From an aff. Roholtiella sp. LEGE 12411 (GTDB lineage: Bacteria > Cyanobacteriota > Cyanobacteriia > Cyanobacteriales > Nostocaceae), in the NCBI RefSeq assembly GCF_015206995.1, contig NZ_JADEXR010000037.1:1-47196 (forward strand): a DNA stretch of 47,196 nucleotides. The letters run 5' to 3'. The notes beneath the pieces are model-generated. The model worked only from the letters and a program-made list of their open reading frames with translations. It was not told the origin of the DNA and did no database searches. Positions 1-8,920 of the stretch are shown piece by piece (position 1 is the stretch's first letter; every line of letters starts with the position of its first letter). Position numbers and translations under genes: made by a program.

Positions 1-24
1 GAACCACAAAAACATAACCTCACG

Positions 25-130
25 GAAGGCTAAAGCCTTCTCAGGCGGCTTTCATCCCTTGCCTGAAGTACGGAATACGGCGCGGTGCGCCTGTTCCTCA
101 AGGGTTTTCACCCTGCCGTTCTTATAATTT
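25..130 (+). mobile_element. Probable IS200/IS605-type element end (relict)
   Basis: A compact hairpin (GAAGGCT at 25-31 with AGCCTTC at 34-40) is followed by a larger stem, CCCTTG at 56-61 with CAAGGG at 99-104. The phrases TTTCATCCCTTG and CAAGGGTTTTCACC resemble the structured 3' ends of TnpB-carrying elements in cyanobacteria. No transposase or tnpB frame is present in the window, although one could lie just upstream of base 1. The assignment rests on remembered sequence character, not on a search. Confidence 0.35.
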
Positions 131-518
131 TTTCCAGGATAGTTTACTTAACATTGGTCACACAAGTATTTTTCCAATTAAATACTGCCAGTAGATATAA
201 AGAAAAAGCAACGTCTAAGTATGTTCTTTATGAAGTAAATACATTGCTGTTTTTAATATTCTTTCAAAGAAATCACCAAAATCTATCTATCTCAATACTT
301 TGACTAAATTTATGAGGTATAGTTAATTTTTTTTAATGATTGGTATATTGATCTAAACTTTACAATTGCTGCAATCTATGAGGCGCGGTTTATCTGTTTG
401 AATGCAACACGAGTTAGGAGCACAATGACAGTTAATTGCTGTCCCACTAAACTAAAATCTCATTTCTAAACAGAAACCTAAAATAAATGCCAGATGTATA
501 GGCTCTACCACGAGGAAG

Positions 519-564
519 AGAGGCGGGAGCCTCTAAATGAGCATTCCCAGTCTACGACTGGGAA
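519..564. repeat. Tandem-hairpin REP-like repeat
   Basis: There are two adjacent perfect hairpins. AGAGGC (519-524) pairs with GCCTCT (529-534), and TTCCCAGTC (544-552) pairs with GACTGGGAA (556-564) around a TAC loop. This resembles dispersed intergenic repeats of Nostoc-type genomes. No T-tract follows, so a terminator role is not obvious. Confidence 0.6.
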
Positions 565-683
565 CGAGATAATATGCGGTGGGGAACATGGTTGTGCCCC
601 TACTAAAGAACTATGTTTCACGCAATTGGAACTAGAACAAAAAAAGTCGCCAGCATAGGCTCTAGTTTGCTACAAAAAGAGTG

Positions 684-1007
684 TCATGAAGCTAGCGCAA
701 CTTCCACCAATTGCTGCAATTCGCCTTTTTGGTACAGTTCAATCAAGATGTCTGAACCGCCAACAAATTGACCATCAATATACACCTGGGGAATTGTCGG
801 CCAGTTAGAATATTCTTTGATTCCCTGACGAATCTCAGAGTCGGAGAGAACGTCAACCGTCTCGAAGGGGACTCCCAAAGTATTGAGAATCTGCACAACA
901 TTGTTGGAGAATCCACATTGGGGCATCAACTTGTTTCCCTTCATGAAAACCATGATCTTATTTTGTTGTAACAAGTTGTCAATTTTTTCTTTGAGTTCTG
1001 GTGTCAT
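684..1007 (-). CDS. grxD: Monothiol glutaredoxin (Grx4/GrxD, CGFS type)
   Basis: This is a 107-residue class II glutaredoxin. MVFMKG leads into the CGFS active site near residue 32 (PQCGFSNNVVQIL), followed by the cis-Pro TIPQVYIDG segment and the GGSD glutathione-binding loop, all diagnostic. CGFS glutaredoxins bind a [2Fe-2S] cluster as a dimer or with a BolA partner and take part in iron-sulfur cluster trafficking and iron sensing in the cytosol. The bolA-type gene lies directly upstream on the same strand, 95 bp away, which matches the known Grx4-BolA partnership. Length is normal for the family. A GGAAA stretch precedes the ATG. Confidence 0.95.
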   Translation of the reverse strand: MTPELKEKIDNLLQQNKIMVFMKGNKLMPQCGFSNNVVQILNTLGVPFETVDVLSDSEIRQGIKEYSNWPTIPQVYIDGQFVGGSDILIELYQKGELQQLVEVALAS

Positions 1008-1102
1008 GATTTTTCTGTTTCCTATTCTGCATTAATAGAGTGAGGTGAGCCACTGCGTTGCGGAGTGAGGAGTTAACAATTCATAACTCTTAACTCTTAA
1101 TT

Positions 1103-1360
1103 TTACAAAGCAGCTGTTGCTTGCCAAGCTTCAGGTGTATACGTTTTTACAGCCAAAGCATGTATCGCTTCGGTTGACATAGCTTGCCCCAACGCACCAT
1201 AAACTAACTGATGCTGTTGCACTAGTCCCTTACCTGCAAAGTGCGATGAAACTACTGTTACCTGATAGTGGTCACCGCCACCAGTCAAGTCTTGCACTTG
1301 AACCTGTGCGTCTGGCAGTTCCGCCTTGATCATTGCCTCAACCTGCTGCGGACTAATCAT
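1103..1360 (-). CDS. bolA: BolA family protein
   Basis: This 85-residue protein has the BolA/YrbA fold signature: an N-terminal helix ([19 protein letters not shown]), a [18 protein letters not shown] strand-turn region, and a C-terminal [13 protein letters not shown] segment carrying the conserved His. BolA proteins form [2Fe-2S] heterodimers with CGFS glutaredoxins, and that gene is the next one downstream. AGGAA about six bases before the ATG supports this start. The two genes probably form one transcription unit for iron-sulfur handling. Confidence 0.93.
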   Translation of the reverse strand: MISPQQVEAMIKAELPDAQVQVQDLTGGGDHYQVTVVSSHFAGKGLVQQHQLVYGALGQAMSTEAIHALAVKTYTPEAWQATAAL

Positions 1361-1580
1361 CGCAATTCCTGAAAAAACTTACTTTTCTATTATTAACAGA
1401 TATAGAGCAGATACCTTTGCTAACTTCAGGTTTTGGCAAGGCTGAGGATAAACGCGCTTTGAACGCGGATATTTTGAGAACGCTGGGTTTACCTTGTGGG
1501 GGATAACCCTATCCTAGCATTGGGTTAGTCCAAAGCTACGCTTAAAAAGATGGAGGAGAGGAGAAAGAACCAACAGGAAT

Positions 1581-2195
1581 TTAATTTGCTTTTTTTGGGG
1601 TTGAGGAAGATGAACTACCGCCTTGTCTGGGGTAAGGAGCATCAACAAAACCTAACTCCAATAGTTGTTGGTAAGCTTTCTTACCTAAATCCCGCGTTGG
1701 GTTCTGACTCTTAACAATTTGAATTAGCAATGGCACGGCTAATTCCGGTTGATTTTGCGCCCGATGTACCAATGCTAGCTGATAAGTGGCTTCATCTCGC
1801 TTTTGAGCGGTTGATAAGGCCTTTTGACGTTGAGAATCAGAAACTCTATTGTCAATTCCAGAAAAGCTGGAGTTTAACTCTTGATAAAAATTAGATAGCT
1901 GATTATAAACCTGACGTGCTTCTTGAAGCTTTTTCGCAGCTAAAGGATAATTTTGGGCAGAAACAGCTTGTTCTGCATCTTTCATGAGGCGATCGCCCCC
2001 TTCAATGCTCAAAAGGCTGTTATTTTGGGTTATGGGACGGAGGTTATTAGGAGCGTTGGGGTCAATGGGTTGTGGTTGTCCGGTAGTGCCTGGCAACTGT
2101 GGTACCTGAGCATTAACTGATGATGATAGTAGGCTGAGAATTGCTATAACTGACAAGGCAGTGAAGCGCATCAAGGGAATGGCAGCAAAGTTCAT
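1581..2195 (-). CDS. Exported helical hypothetical protein (TPR-like)
   Basis: I prefer the start at 2195 (MNFAAIPLMRF...), because it places a signal peptide at the N terminus (hydrophobic core SVIAILSLLSSSVNAQ, cleavage after Ala-Gln likely). The frame stays open upstream to 2285, but that extension adds about 30 unconvincing residues. The mature part has a Pro/Asn-rich linker and then alpha-helical repeats with spacing suggestive of TPRs (DAEQAVSAQNYPLAAKKLQEA, then ATYQLALVHRAQNQPELAVPL, each split by the linker or helices). It ends in a Ser-rich tail. It is likely periplasmic. I do not recognise a specific function; such proteins often scaffold envelope complexes. Confidence 0.7.
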   Translation of the reverse strand: MNFAAIPLMRFTALSVIAILSLLSSSVNAQVPQLPGTTGQPQPIDPNAPNNLRPITQNNSLLSIEGGDRLMKDAEQAVSAQNYPLAAKKLQEARQVYNQLSNFYQELNSSFSGIDNRVSDSQRQKALSTAQKRDEATYQLALVHRAQNQPELAVPLLIQIVKSQNPTRDLGKKAYQQLLELGFVDAPYPRQGGSSSSSTPKKAN

Positions 2196-2368
2196 GGGGT
2201 CAATTAGTGTGACAACTATATAGAAAGGTATGGAAACTTCGGGTATCTTACCTCTGTTTTTGTCTTGAACAAAGCAAAGCCACATCCTAAGTTTCTCTGA
2301 TTTAGACTGAAAGTCGGTTTCATAGAGTTCCCATTGCCTGTGTATACTAATTAACTAAAATCGTCCCT

Positions 2369-4471
2369 ATGAGCGATCGCGTCAATTCCTCTGATTTTCC
2401 AACCATAGGTGTACCAGCAAGCAGCTTGGGGGTAGTTTTACAACGCGGTGGTGAAGAGTTGATTTTAGAAAAGGTTTTAGACCGCTTCACCGTCCGTCTG
2501 GCTACCGATTTTCCTCCCCAACAATTATCCCAGGTTAGTTGGGGTATTTGGCAGCGCAGTATTCCCCAAGCACGGCTAGAACTATTCACAGTTGCACCCA
2601 ATCAATTAGACATGGCGATGTCCCAAGCACGCGCCGCCCAAAATATTGCCTTTGCTAGCCACGTTTACAAAATCAAGGATAATCCTGGGACTTTCGTTTA
2701 TCTCAATGACCAAATTACGATTCAATTTACCTCAGCGGCAGACACTGACAGTATTAATGCGATCGCTACTACATTTGGCTTAGCCCAGGAAAAACCAATT
2801 CTTGGTCTTCCTAATGCTTTCGTGTTTCTCATCAGCAAACAAGCAGTAGAAAATCCCATCAAAATCACCAACCAGTTGCAAAGATTCACAGAAGTTTTAG
2901 CTGCTGAACCTAACATTTTGGTGCAAAGTGAAACCCATTACAAACCCAGTGATTCCCTCTATCCTCAGCAATGGTATCTCAACCACAACGGCGGTAAACA
3001 GTTGGTAGTGGGTTCTCATATTTCTGTAGAAAAAGCTTGGGATATCACTCGCGGTTTACGTTCTGTGATTGTGGCTGTTGTGGATGATTCTTTTGATTTG
3101 AACCATCCAGATTTTCAAGGTAATGGGAAAATAGTCGCCCCTAGAGACTTGAAGGAAAATGACTTTTTACCCTTACCTGATGAACAGGAAACTAGTCACG
3201 GTACCGCCTGTGCGGGAATAGCGCTTGCTGAAGAAAATGGTACGGGAATTGTAGGAGTTGCTCCTGGTTGTGCTTTGATGCCGATTCGCAGCACGGGGTT
3301 TTTGGATGATGAATCCATTGAGAATATATTTAACTGGGCAATCGAAAAGGGAGCTAGTGTAATTTCTTGCAGTTGGGGAGCATCTGCTGTTTATTTTCCC
3401 TTGTCTTTGCGTCAACGCGCTGCTATTACCCGCGCCGCAACCAAAGGGCGCAATGGTAAAGGTTGTGTGATTTTATTTGCTGCGGGAAATGCCAACCGCC
3501 CAGTTAGTGGTACTGTGAATGAACGGAATTGGCCGAAGAATATTTTAGAAGGTAATACAAGCTGGTTAAGTGGTTTTACGGTACATCCAGATGTGATGGC
3601 TATTGCTGCCTCCACTAGCTTGAGCAAAAAAGCTGCTTACAGTAATTGGGGCACTAATATCTCAGTATGTGCTCCTAGTAACAATGCTCCCCCAGGTATA
3701 TCATTTCAGGAAACGGGTTTTGTTTATACACAACCAGCGATCGCCACTTCGCTTTCTGGGCTAGGAGTGTTTACTACTGACCAACTGGGAGCCGCTGGCT
3801 ACGATCCAAGTAACTTTACCGACAACTTCGGCGGTACTTCTAGTGCTACTCCTGTAGTTGCGGGCGTGGCAGCCCTAATTTTGTCAGCAAACTCTGACTT
3901 AACCGCTCAACAAGTCAAACGTATCCTCCAAGAAACCGCTGATAAAATTGTTGACCCTGACCCTGACCCGCAACTGGGTTTGCGTGAAGGGACTTACGAT
4001 GGTAATGGTCATTGCCAGTGGTTTGGTTATGGCAAAGTGAATGCAGTTAAGGCAGTGCAAGCAGCGCAACAGCAGCTTGCGTCTGCATCAAATGCTAGCA
4101 GACAAGTACAGGGAGTTAATGATAACCAAATAGCAATTCCAGATAATCACCAACAAGGGGTAAAAAGTGCGATCGCAATTTCTGAAGCTGGCTCAGTTAG
4201 GGATATTCAGGTAACAATTAACCTTAACCACGATTTTTTAGGCGATTTAGAAATTTATTTAATTGCCCCTAATAATCAGCAAGTCTTATTGCAAAGTCGC
4301 ACATTAGGCCGCCGTACTAGTTTACAAACAACTTACACCGTGCGATCACACCCAGCCCTCAAGCAGCTACTATCCTTACCAGCTAAAGGAAGTTGGCAAT
4401 TGTGGGTAATCGACTATGTACCACAAGATGTAGGAAAACTAAATACTTGGAAATTAACTTTGGGTATTTAG
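2369..4471 (+). CDS. prcA: Subtilisin-family (S8) protease with P domain, PrcA-like
   Basis: This 700-residue serine endopeptidase has the complete catalytic triad: Asp239 in VVAVVDDSFDLNHPDF, His277 in SHGTACAG, and Ser491 in GGTSSATP. Residues 1-190 look like a propeptide region, 200-570 like the S8 domain, and about 600-700 like a proprotein-convertase P domain (beta-sandwich, ending WQLWVIDYVPQDVGKLNTWKL). This architecture fits the calcium-dependent protease PrcA of Anabaena, implicated in proteolysis during heterocyst development. The symbol is given on architecture and family resemblance. No classic signal peptide is visible, consistent with an intracellular protease. The TAG stop is the first unit of a TAGTCAT repeat array. 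Confidence 0.85.
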   Translation: MSDRVNSSDFPTIGVPASSLGVVLQRGGEELILEKVLDRFTVRLATDFPPQQLSQVSWGIWQRSIPQARLELFTVAPNQLDMAMSQARAAQNIAFASHVYKIKDNPGTFVYLNDQITIQFTSAADTDSINAIATTFGLAQEKPILGLPNAFVFLISKQAVENPIKITNQLQRFTEVLAAEPNILVQSETHYKPSDSLYPQQWYLNHNGGKQLVVGSHISVEKAWDITRGLRSVIVAVVDDSFDLNHPDFQGNGKIVAPRDLKENDFLPLPDEQETSHGTACAGIALAEENGTGIVGVAPGCALMPIRSTGFLDDESIENIFNWAIEKGASVISCSWGASAVYFPLSLRQRAAITRAATKGRNGKGCVILFAAGNANRPVSGTVNERNWPKNILEGNTSWLSGFTVHPDVMAIAASTSLSKKAAYSNWGTNISVCAPSNNAPPGISFQETGFVYTQPAIATSLSGLGVFTTDQLGAAGYDPSNFTDNFGGTSSATPVVAGVAALILSANSDLTAQQVKRILQETADKIVDPDPDPQLGLREGTYDGNGHCQWFGYGKVNAVKAVQAAQQQLASASNASRQVQGVNDNQIAIPDNHQQGVKSAIAISEAGSVRDIQVTINLNHDFLGDLEIYLIAPNNQQVLLQSRTLGRRTSLQTTYTVRSHPALKQLLSLPAKGSWQLWVIDYVPQDVGKLNTWKLTLGI

Positions 4472-4508
4472 TCATTAGTCATTAGTCATTAGTCATTTGT
4501 CATTTGTC
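4469..4508. repeat. Heptameric short tandem repeat (TAGTCAT)
   Basis: About five tandem units of TAGTCAT drift to TTGTCAT. The first unit overlaps the stop codon of the protease gene. This is a typical STRR of heterocystous cyanobacteria. Confidence 0.85.
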
Positions 4509-4617
4509 CTTTGCTAAGGAAAAGTTAAAAATTAGGCATTTCTGCAAATACTTTTTTATCCACAAATAAATTCGATAGCTTCATACCAAAAATCCGTTTT
4601 TCTTTAGATACTGATTG

Positions 4618-4648
4618 CTCAGCACTCAGCACTCATTACTCAGCACTG
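4618..4648. repeat. Short tandem repeat (CAGCACT type)
   Basis: Repeated ACTCAGC units lie over the 3' end of the acyltransferase gene and encode its last few residues and stop. Confidence 0.7.
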
Positions 4649-5396
4649 TCTGATGACTGGTAATTTCTGATTCTTGATGACTTAATTGTTGCAGCCCCTT
4701 TGCTAAATCAGCCGTGAGGTATTTAGCATTTTGTTTAATGGAGCCATTGACGTAATCTGCTACTTCTATTGCTGAACCAATGTGAATGTTCACATCTGTA
4801 CCCCAATTAGGATATGGTTGGCTGTAGTTAATGCTGATGGGTATAATTTTTACTCCTAGTCCTGAATGACTAGACTCAGCACTTAAAGCAAGACGAGCAA
4901 TTCCCGGCTTCAAAGGGTGAACTTTCCCATTACGATAAATCCCGCCTTCTGGAAAAATCACCAAGGCTTTTTTTTGCTGAAGTAGTTCAACTCCGTGTCG
5001 CAGGGTACGGATTGATGGGTGTTGAATATCTACAGGAAATCCCCCCAAGCGTCGGACAAACCAGCCTTGCAATCCTTGGCATTCAGTAATAGTCACCATG
5101 AACCGCAAGTCCTTTGCTGTTAAACAATCAGTAGCAGCATAAGGTACAAGCAATGCATCCCAACGCGCCCGATGGGTAGGAGCAAGAATAACAGGGCCAG
5201 TTGTGGGAATGTTTTTTCGTCCGGTTATGCTAATCCGGCCAAAGAATAATGGTAGTAGGAAGTGACGCCCCAATAAATACGCCAGAGGACTTAACCAAGG
5301 AGAAACCCTTGAGGTAGTAGGAGCCACCTGAGGATTTTCTGGAGTCTTCGCTGGTGTGTACTGGCAAATATCGGATGAAGAGTGAAATTCCATCAT
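4626..5396 (-). CDS. 1-acyl-sn-glycerol-3-phosphate acyltransferase-like (PlsC family)
   Basis: This 256-residue membrane-associated acyltransferase carries the HX4D catalytic motif as HRARWD, the acyl-acceptor motif FPEGGIYR, and the PISINYS block near the C terminus. PlsC-family enzymes transfer acyl chains to lysophosphatidate or related acceptors in phospholipid and glycolipid synthesis at the cytoplasmic or thylakoid membrane. The exact acceptor cannot be told from sequence. The start has two consecutive ATG codons and no clear Shine-Dalgarno. The last residues (TVLSNEC) are encoded by an intergenic-type tandem repeat, so the natural C terminus may have been replaced. Confidence 0.85.
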   Translation of the reverse strand: MMEFHSSSDICQYTPAKTPENPQVAPTTSRVSPWLSPLAYLLGRHFLLPLFFGRISITGRKNIPTTGPVILAPTHRARWDALLVPYAATDCLTAKDLRFMVTITECQGLQGWFVRRLGGFPVDIQHPSIRTLRHGVELLQQKKALVIFPEGGIYRNGKVHPLKPGIARLALSAESSHSGLGVKIIPISINYSQPYPNWGTDVNIHIGSAIEVADYVNGSIKQNAKYLTADLAKGLQQLSHQESEITSHQTVLSNEC

Positions 5397-5507
5397 GACG
5401 GTGGCAGCTGATTGACGGGTAAGATTTAACGAAAAGCCTGATTAGTTACACCGTAGATTTTCTTGCATGAATTGTGTCGTACCAACTGGACAGTTTTGCC
5501 TCTGTCC

Positions 5508-5993
5508 TTAATTTTTCTTATGCCTTCTAGTAGCAAACCAGGCTTGCAATTGCTGACGACAAGCTGACTCTGAAATGCCTCCAATTACCTGTAGGCGGTG
5601 ATTAGAAGCGGCGCTGTCAGGAATATTAGTAACTGTACGAATTGAACCAGTTTTTGGATCGTCCACTCCATATACAAGCAATCCTAGACGCGCCTGCACA
5701 ATAGCGCCTGCACACATTGGGCAAGGTTCTAGAGTTACGTAGAGGGTGCATTCATTAAGACGCCAATTTTGTAAAGTTGTAGCAGCTGTCTTAATAGCAA
5801 TAATTTCAGCATGAGCCGTGGGGTCATTGTCGCGTTCTTTTCTGTTTTCTCCTTCAGCAAGCAAATATCCAGTTGAATTAATAATAACAGCACCAACAGG
5901 AACTTCACCCGCATCACCTGCTGTTTGTGCCAGTTCCAGGGCACGACTCATCCATTTTCTATGTATAAGATATTCTGTGTATTCAGGTAACAT
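5508..5993 (-). CDS. tadA: tRNA-specific adenosine deaminase TadA
   Basis: This 161-residue cytidine/deoxycytidylate-deaminase fold enzyme has the zinc-binding and catalytic motifs HAEI (in DPTAHAEIIAI) and PCPMCAGAI. The N-terminal helix (HRKWMSRALELAQTAGDAGE, then VPVGAVI) is typical of TadA, which converts A34 to inosine in the anticodon of tRNA-Arg(ACG) and allows one tRNA to read three codons. Length is normal. It is the only gene in this stretch transcribed toward the acyltransferase, which follows 111 bp downstream. Confidence 0.93.
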   Translation of the reverse strand: MLPEYTEYLIHRKWMSRALELAQTAGDAGEVPVGAVIINSTGYLLAEGENRKERDNDPTAHAEIIAIKTAATTLQNWRLNECTLYVTLEPCPMCAGAIVQARLGLLVYGVDDPKTGSIRTVTNIPDSAASNHRLQVIGGISESACRQQLQAWFATRRHKKN

Positions 5994-6104
5994 AGTATGA
6001 GTGAAATATCCTGGCAGAGAAAATAGGAGCTAGGAGTAAAAACGCGATTAATGGCGTCCGTTAGGAGTTAAAGATATTCTGAATCTCTGAGTTGTATCTG
6101 AATT

Positions 6105-6161
6105 CTGACCTTGGGAGAATATATCGCAGTCAATTGAGAACTGCGATATATTTAGGGTCAG
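6105..6161. repeat. Extended inverted repeat / stable hairpin
   Basis: ATATATCGCAGT (6119-6130) pairs perfectly with ACTGCGATATAT (6140-6151) around a 9-nt loop, and an outer CTGACC (6105-6110) pairs with GGTCAG (6156-6161). It lies between grxC (ending at 6247) and tadA (starting at 5993), both on the minus strand. It may terminate grxC or form a leader structure for tadA, but no T-tract follows on either strand. Confidence 0.65.
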
Positions 6162-6246
6162 ACTGAGTTTGGGCAACCAAATAGCCCGCAGACTGAAAAT
6201 AAAGTCTGGGGCTAGTTTATCAAGCCTGTAAAAGTGAGCTAATTGT

Positions 6247-6561
6247 CTAGATAGTGGCTTGGGCTAATATGGGGTCGAGTTGTCCTTGTGTATCTAACTG
6301 ATAGAGGTCATCACAGCCGCCAATGTGCTGCTGATTGACGAAAATTTGTGGTACAGTACGGCGTCCGTTAGCACGTTCTGCCATTTTAGCTCTGGCTGCT
6401 TCGTTGTCGTCAATTTTGTATTCGGTGAAGTTTACACCTTTCCACCACAGCAGCATTTTGGCGCGGATACAGTAAGGACAGGTTTGCCAAGTATAAATTT
6501 CGACGTTGGCTTTAACGCGCTCTGGATGGCGATTTAAGAGGGGATTAAGAAAGTCCAGCAT
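6247..6561 (-). CDS. grxC: Dithiol glutaredoxin 3 (GrxC, CPYC type)
   Basis: This 104-residue glutaredoxin has the CPYC active site near residue 32 (TWQTCPYCIRAKMLLWWKG), the cis-Pro motif TVPQIFVNQQ and the GGCDDLY glutathione-binding loop. It reduces disulfides and mixed glutathione disulfides in the cytosol using glutathione. It differs from the CGFS glutaredoxin at 684-1007 by having both active-site cysteines, so the window encodes one of each class. A short purine stretch (AAGAA) precedes the ATG. Confidence 0.93.
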   Translation of the reverse strand: MLDFLNPLLNRHPERVKANVEIYTWQTCPYCIRAKMLLWWKGVNFTEYKIDDNEAARAKMAERANGRRTVPQIFVNQQHIGGCDDLYQLDTQGQLDPILAQATI

Positions 6562-6616
6562 ATTTTTCTTAAGAGCGATTTTATCTGTCTCTAGCCTAGA
6601 TCATTACTGGCATTGG

Positions 6617-7189
6617 TTAACGCATTGGGGCTGGAACCCACTTTCCAAAACCCTCTAAATGATTCCAGTAAGCCAAATATCCAGTTAATGCCCAAATTAG
6701 AGCGGCTACTATCAGCACAGCTGCACCAATTAGCCGCCAAGTTCGGCTCGTTTTCCAATAGAGAGTTGGTGCAGCACAGACACCACCCAACCCAGTGAGA
6801 ATAAAACCGATTCCTGATAAAAGCGGTTGCTTTGTCAAGTTCAAGTTGATGATGCGTATACCTACCACGATCGCAACCAGTCCAGCGAAGAAAGCATAAA
6901 TTGCGATTGTCAGCAAATCCCAACTTTGAGAAAGGGCGATCGCTGCTGTAACAAATAAAATTCCAAATAGAACACTTGTTTCACCAAAAGCAATATTAAA
7001 GCTACCAGTAACTGGCCAGGTGAAGATCATGTGTAAACCAGTTGTGAATGCGATCGCACCTGTCATCCCAAATCCAGGAATCCATTGTTTCTGGTGAGGG
7101 CTATCTATTCCACGATTCACATAGTCAGCCAGTAAAACTAACCCGGCTACCATATTGATCAACATTAGTGTGATGTAGTCAATAAACAT
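6617..7189 (-). CDS. DUF981-type integral membrane protein
   Basis: The start at 7189 is chosen because AAGAGG sits six bases upstream on the minus strand; the open frame continues to 7288 without another ribosome site. The product is about 190 residues with five or six hydrophobic segments (for example MLINMVAGLVLLADYVNRG, AFTTGLHMIFTWPVTGSF and LIGAAVLIVAALIWALTGYL). The FNIAFGETSVLFG motif and overall pattern fit DUF981 membrane proteins, whose function is unknown. It ends 55 bp upstream of the grxC start codon on the same strand, so the two may be co-transcribed. Confidence 0.75.
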   Translation of the reverse strand: MFIDYITLMLINMVAGLVLLADYVNRGIDSPHQKQWIPGFGMTGAIAFTTGLHMIFTWPVTGSFNIAFGETSVLFGILFVTAAIALSQSWDLLTIAIYAFFAGLVAIVVGIRIINLNLTKQPLLSGIGFILTGLGGVCAAPTLYWKTSRTWRLIGAAVLIVAALIWALTGYLAYWNHLEGFGKWVPAPMR

Positions 7190-7660
7190 GATTAACCTCT
7201 TGATATCGTTCTGGGTTAGTTTAATATTTTGACTGAACTTACCAGCTTTGTTGACTCTCTTATTTAGAACCACAGAGAAACTTAACACCTATAGTAGGAT
7301 TCCTATTTGATTTTTGAAAGAACTGCGTACACCTCTAACTCCCTTTTTTCCCATTTCCCATTCCCTATCCCCTGTCCCCCATTCGGTGTCTCTACAAGTC
7401 AATTCACAAATTAAATCGGATTACTGTAGTACTTAATACTCACTTATACAAACGCGATTAATCGCCTCTGTACAGCCCTATTATTCATGCTATGTGCTGA
7501 AATCAGATGAGCAGAAAAAGGATGTCACAACTGGCACTTTTTTAACCAGTTAGCAGTAAAACTTAACTTTCCTCCACGTGTATCCGCCCTTTGGTAGACT
7601 TGAAAACTGAAATAGCCAGATAAAAAGACGCGAAGACCAGCAGTTAAGGGGGCAGACTCT
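7190..7660. promoter_or_regulatory. Divergent intergenic region upstream of glpX
   Basis: This 471-bp space lies between two divergently transcribed genes and should contain both promoters. It holds C/T-rich tandem short repeats at about 7335-7385, a copy of the dispersed palindrome ACGCGATTAATCGC at 7452-7465, and a GTAN8TAC match (GTA 7426-7428, TAC 7437-7439) that is compatible with an NtcA site but not convincing by itself. AAGGGGG upstream of the GTG of glpX is its ribosome binding site. No gene is seen. Confidence 0.5.
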
Positions 7661-8698
7661 GTGGAAAATACACTTGGTTTAGAAATTATTGAAGTAGTAG
7701 AGCAAGCAGCGATCGCATCCGCAAAGTGGATGGGTAAAGGCGAAAAAAATACTGCTGACCAGGTAGCGGTAGAGGCTATGCGGGAGCGGATGAATAAAAT
7801 CTATATGCGCGGTCGCATTGTCATTGGAGAAGGCGAACGCGATGACGCTCCAATGCTTTACATTGGAGAAGAAGTCGGTATCTGTACCCAACCAGATGCC
7901 AAAAACTTCTGTAACCCGGATGAATTAATCGAGATTGATATCGCTGTTGACCCCTGTGAAGGTACGAACTTGGTAGCTTATGGACAACCTGGTTCGATGG
8001 CTGTCTTGGCAATTTCTGAAAAGGGTGGATTATTTGCTGCTCCTGACTTTTATATGAAGAAGTTAGCAGCACCTCCCGCAGCTAAGGGCAAGGTAGACAT
8101 CAACAAGTCAGCAACGGAAAATCTCAAGATTCTTTCTGAGTGTTTGGAGCGCTCTATTGAAGAACTTGTGATCGTAGTAATGAAGCGCGATCGCCACAAT
8201 GATTTAATTAAAGAAATCCGTAAGGCTGGAGCGAGAGTACAACTGATTTCAGATGGTGATGTAGGTGCAGCCATATCCTGCGGTTTTGCCGGAACTAATA
8301 TCCACGCGTTGATGGGTATCGGTGCTGCTCCTGAAGGTGTAATCTCCGCAGCAGCAATGCGTGCTTTGGGTGGACACTTCCAAGGTCAACTGATTTACGA
8401 TCCAGAAGTCGTGAAAACAGGTCTGATTGGAGAAAGCAAACAAGCCAACATTGATCGTTTAAAGTCTATGAATATCAATGAGCCTGATAAGGTCTATGAT
8501 GCTCATGAATTGGCATCTGGCGAAACTATTTTGTTCGCTGCCAGCGGAATCACCACTGGTAATCTAATGCAAGGCGTGCGTTTCTTCAAAGGCGGAGCCA
8601 GAACTGAAAGCTTGGTAATTTCCAACCAGTCGAAAACTGCTCGATTTGTGGATACAATCCACATGTTTGGCGAACCGAAGACTCTCCAACTGAACTAA
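7661..8698 (+). CDS. glpX: Class II fructose-1,6-/sedoheptulose-1,7-bisphosphatase (GlpX type)
   Basis: The 345-residue enzyme starts at a GTG preceded by AAGGGGG. GlpX signatures are clear: [16 protein letters not shown] near residues 55-70, VDPCEGTNL near 100, and the [18 protein letters not shown] substrate loop. In cyanobacteria this dual-function phosphatase supplies both the FBPase and SBPase steps of the Calvin-Benson cycle and of gluconeogenesis, with metal-dependent catalysis in the cytosol. The length matches the cyanobacterial family. It is a monocistronic-looking gene, followed 222 bp later by hemA. Confidence 0.96.
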   Translation: MENTLGLEIIEVVEQAAIASAKWMGKGEKNTADQVAVEAMRERMNKIYMRGRIVIGEGERDDAPMLYIGEEVGICTQPDAKNFCNPDELIEIDIAVDPCEGTNLVAYGQPGSMAVLAISEKGGLFAAPDFYMKKLAAPPAAKGKVDINKSATENLKILSECLERSIEELVIVVMKRDRHNDLIKEIRKAGARVQLISDGDVGAAISCGFAGTNIHALMGIGAAPEGVISAAAMRALGGHFQGQLIYDPEVVKTGLIGESKQANIDRLKSMNINEPDKVYDAHELASGETILFAASGITTGNLMQGVRFFKGGARTESLVISNQSKTARFVDTIHMFGEPKTLQLN

Positions 8699-8798
8699 TT
8701 TTTGGGGAATGGGGAATGGTAAAAATAGGGACTAAGCATTTGGAAATAAATTTTTCCATCAAATCGAAAAATAGTCAGCTAAATGCTTCACCCATACA

Positions 8799-8887
8799 GT
8801 AGTTAGTAGTTAGTAGTTAGTAATTAATTGTTGTTTGTTCCTTATAACAATCAACAATTCCCTATTCTCTATTCCCTATTCCCTATT
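8799..8887. repeat. Short tandem repeats between glpX and hemA
   Basis: Two STRR types occur: AGTTAGT units from about 8799 to 8825, and CCCTATT/CTCTATT units from about 8858 to 8887. They occupy most of the spacer upstream of hemA, so any hemA promoter is embedded in or close to them. Confidence 0.8.
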
Positions 8888-8920
8888 TTCAACTACCAAC
8901 TAGTAACTACGATTTAGCAA

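Larger units (their letters stand above)
1..683. other. Gene-free leading segment
   Basis: I see no credible gene here. The only longer open frame (85-303) has no ribosome binding site, begins inside a structured repeat and translates to a low-complexity peptide. The segment holds a structured relict near 25-130, AT-rich DNA, and a tandem-hairpin repeat at 519-564. It lies downstream of the minus-strand glutaredoxin gene. Confidence 0.6.

Noticed and set aside
85-303. 72-codon open frame on the plus strand
   Set aside because: It begins inside a structured repeat, has no ribosome binding site and encodes a Phe/Leu/Ile-rich peptide typical of AT-rich noncoding DNA.
7426-7439. GTAN8TAC NtcA-type site upstream of glpX
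   Set aside because: The motif is expected several times by chance in a window of this size, no well-placed -10 box follows at the usual distance, and it is 220 bp from the start codon.
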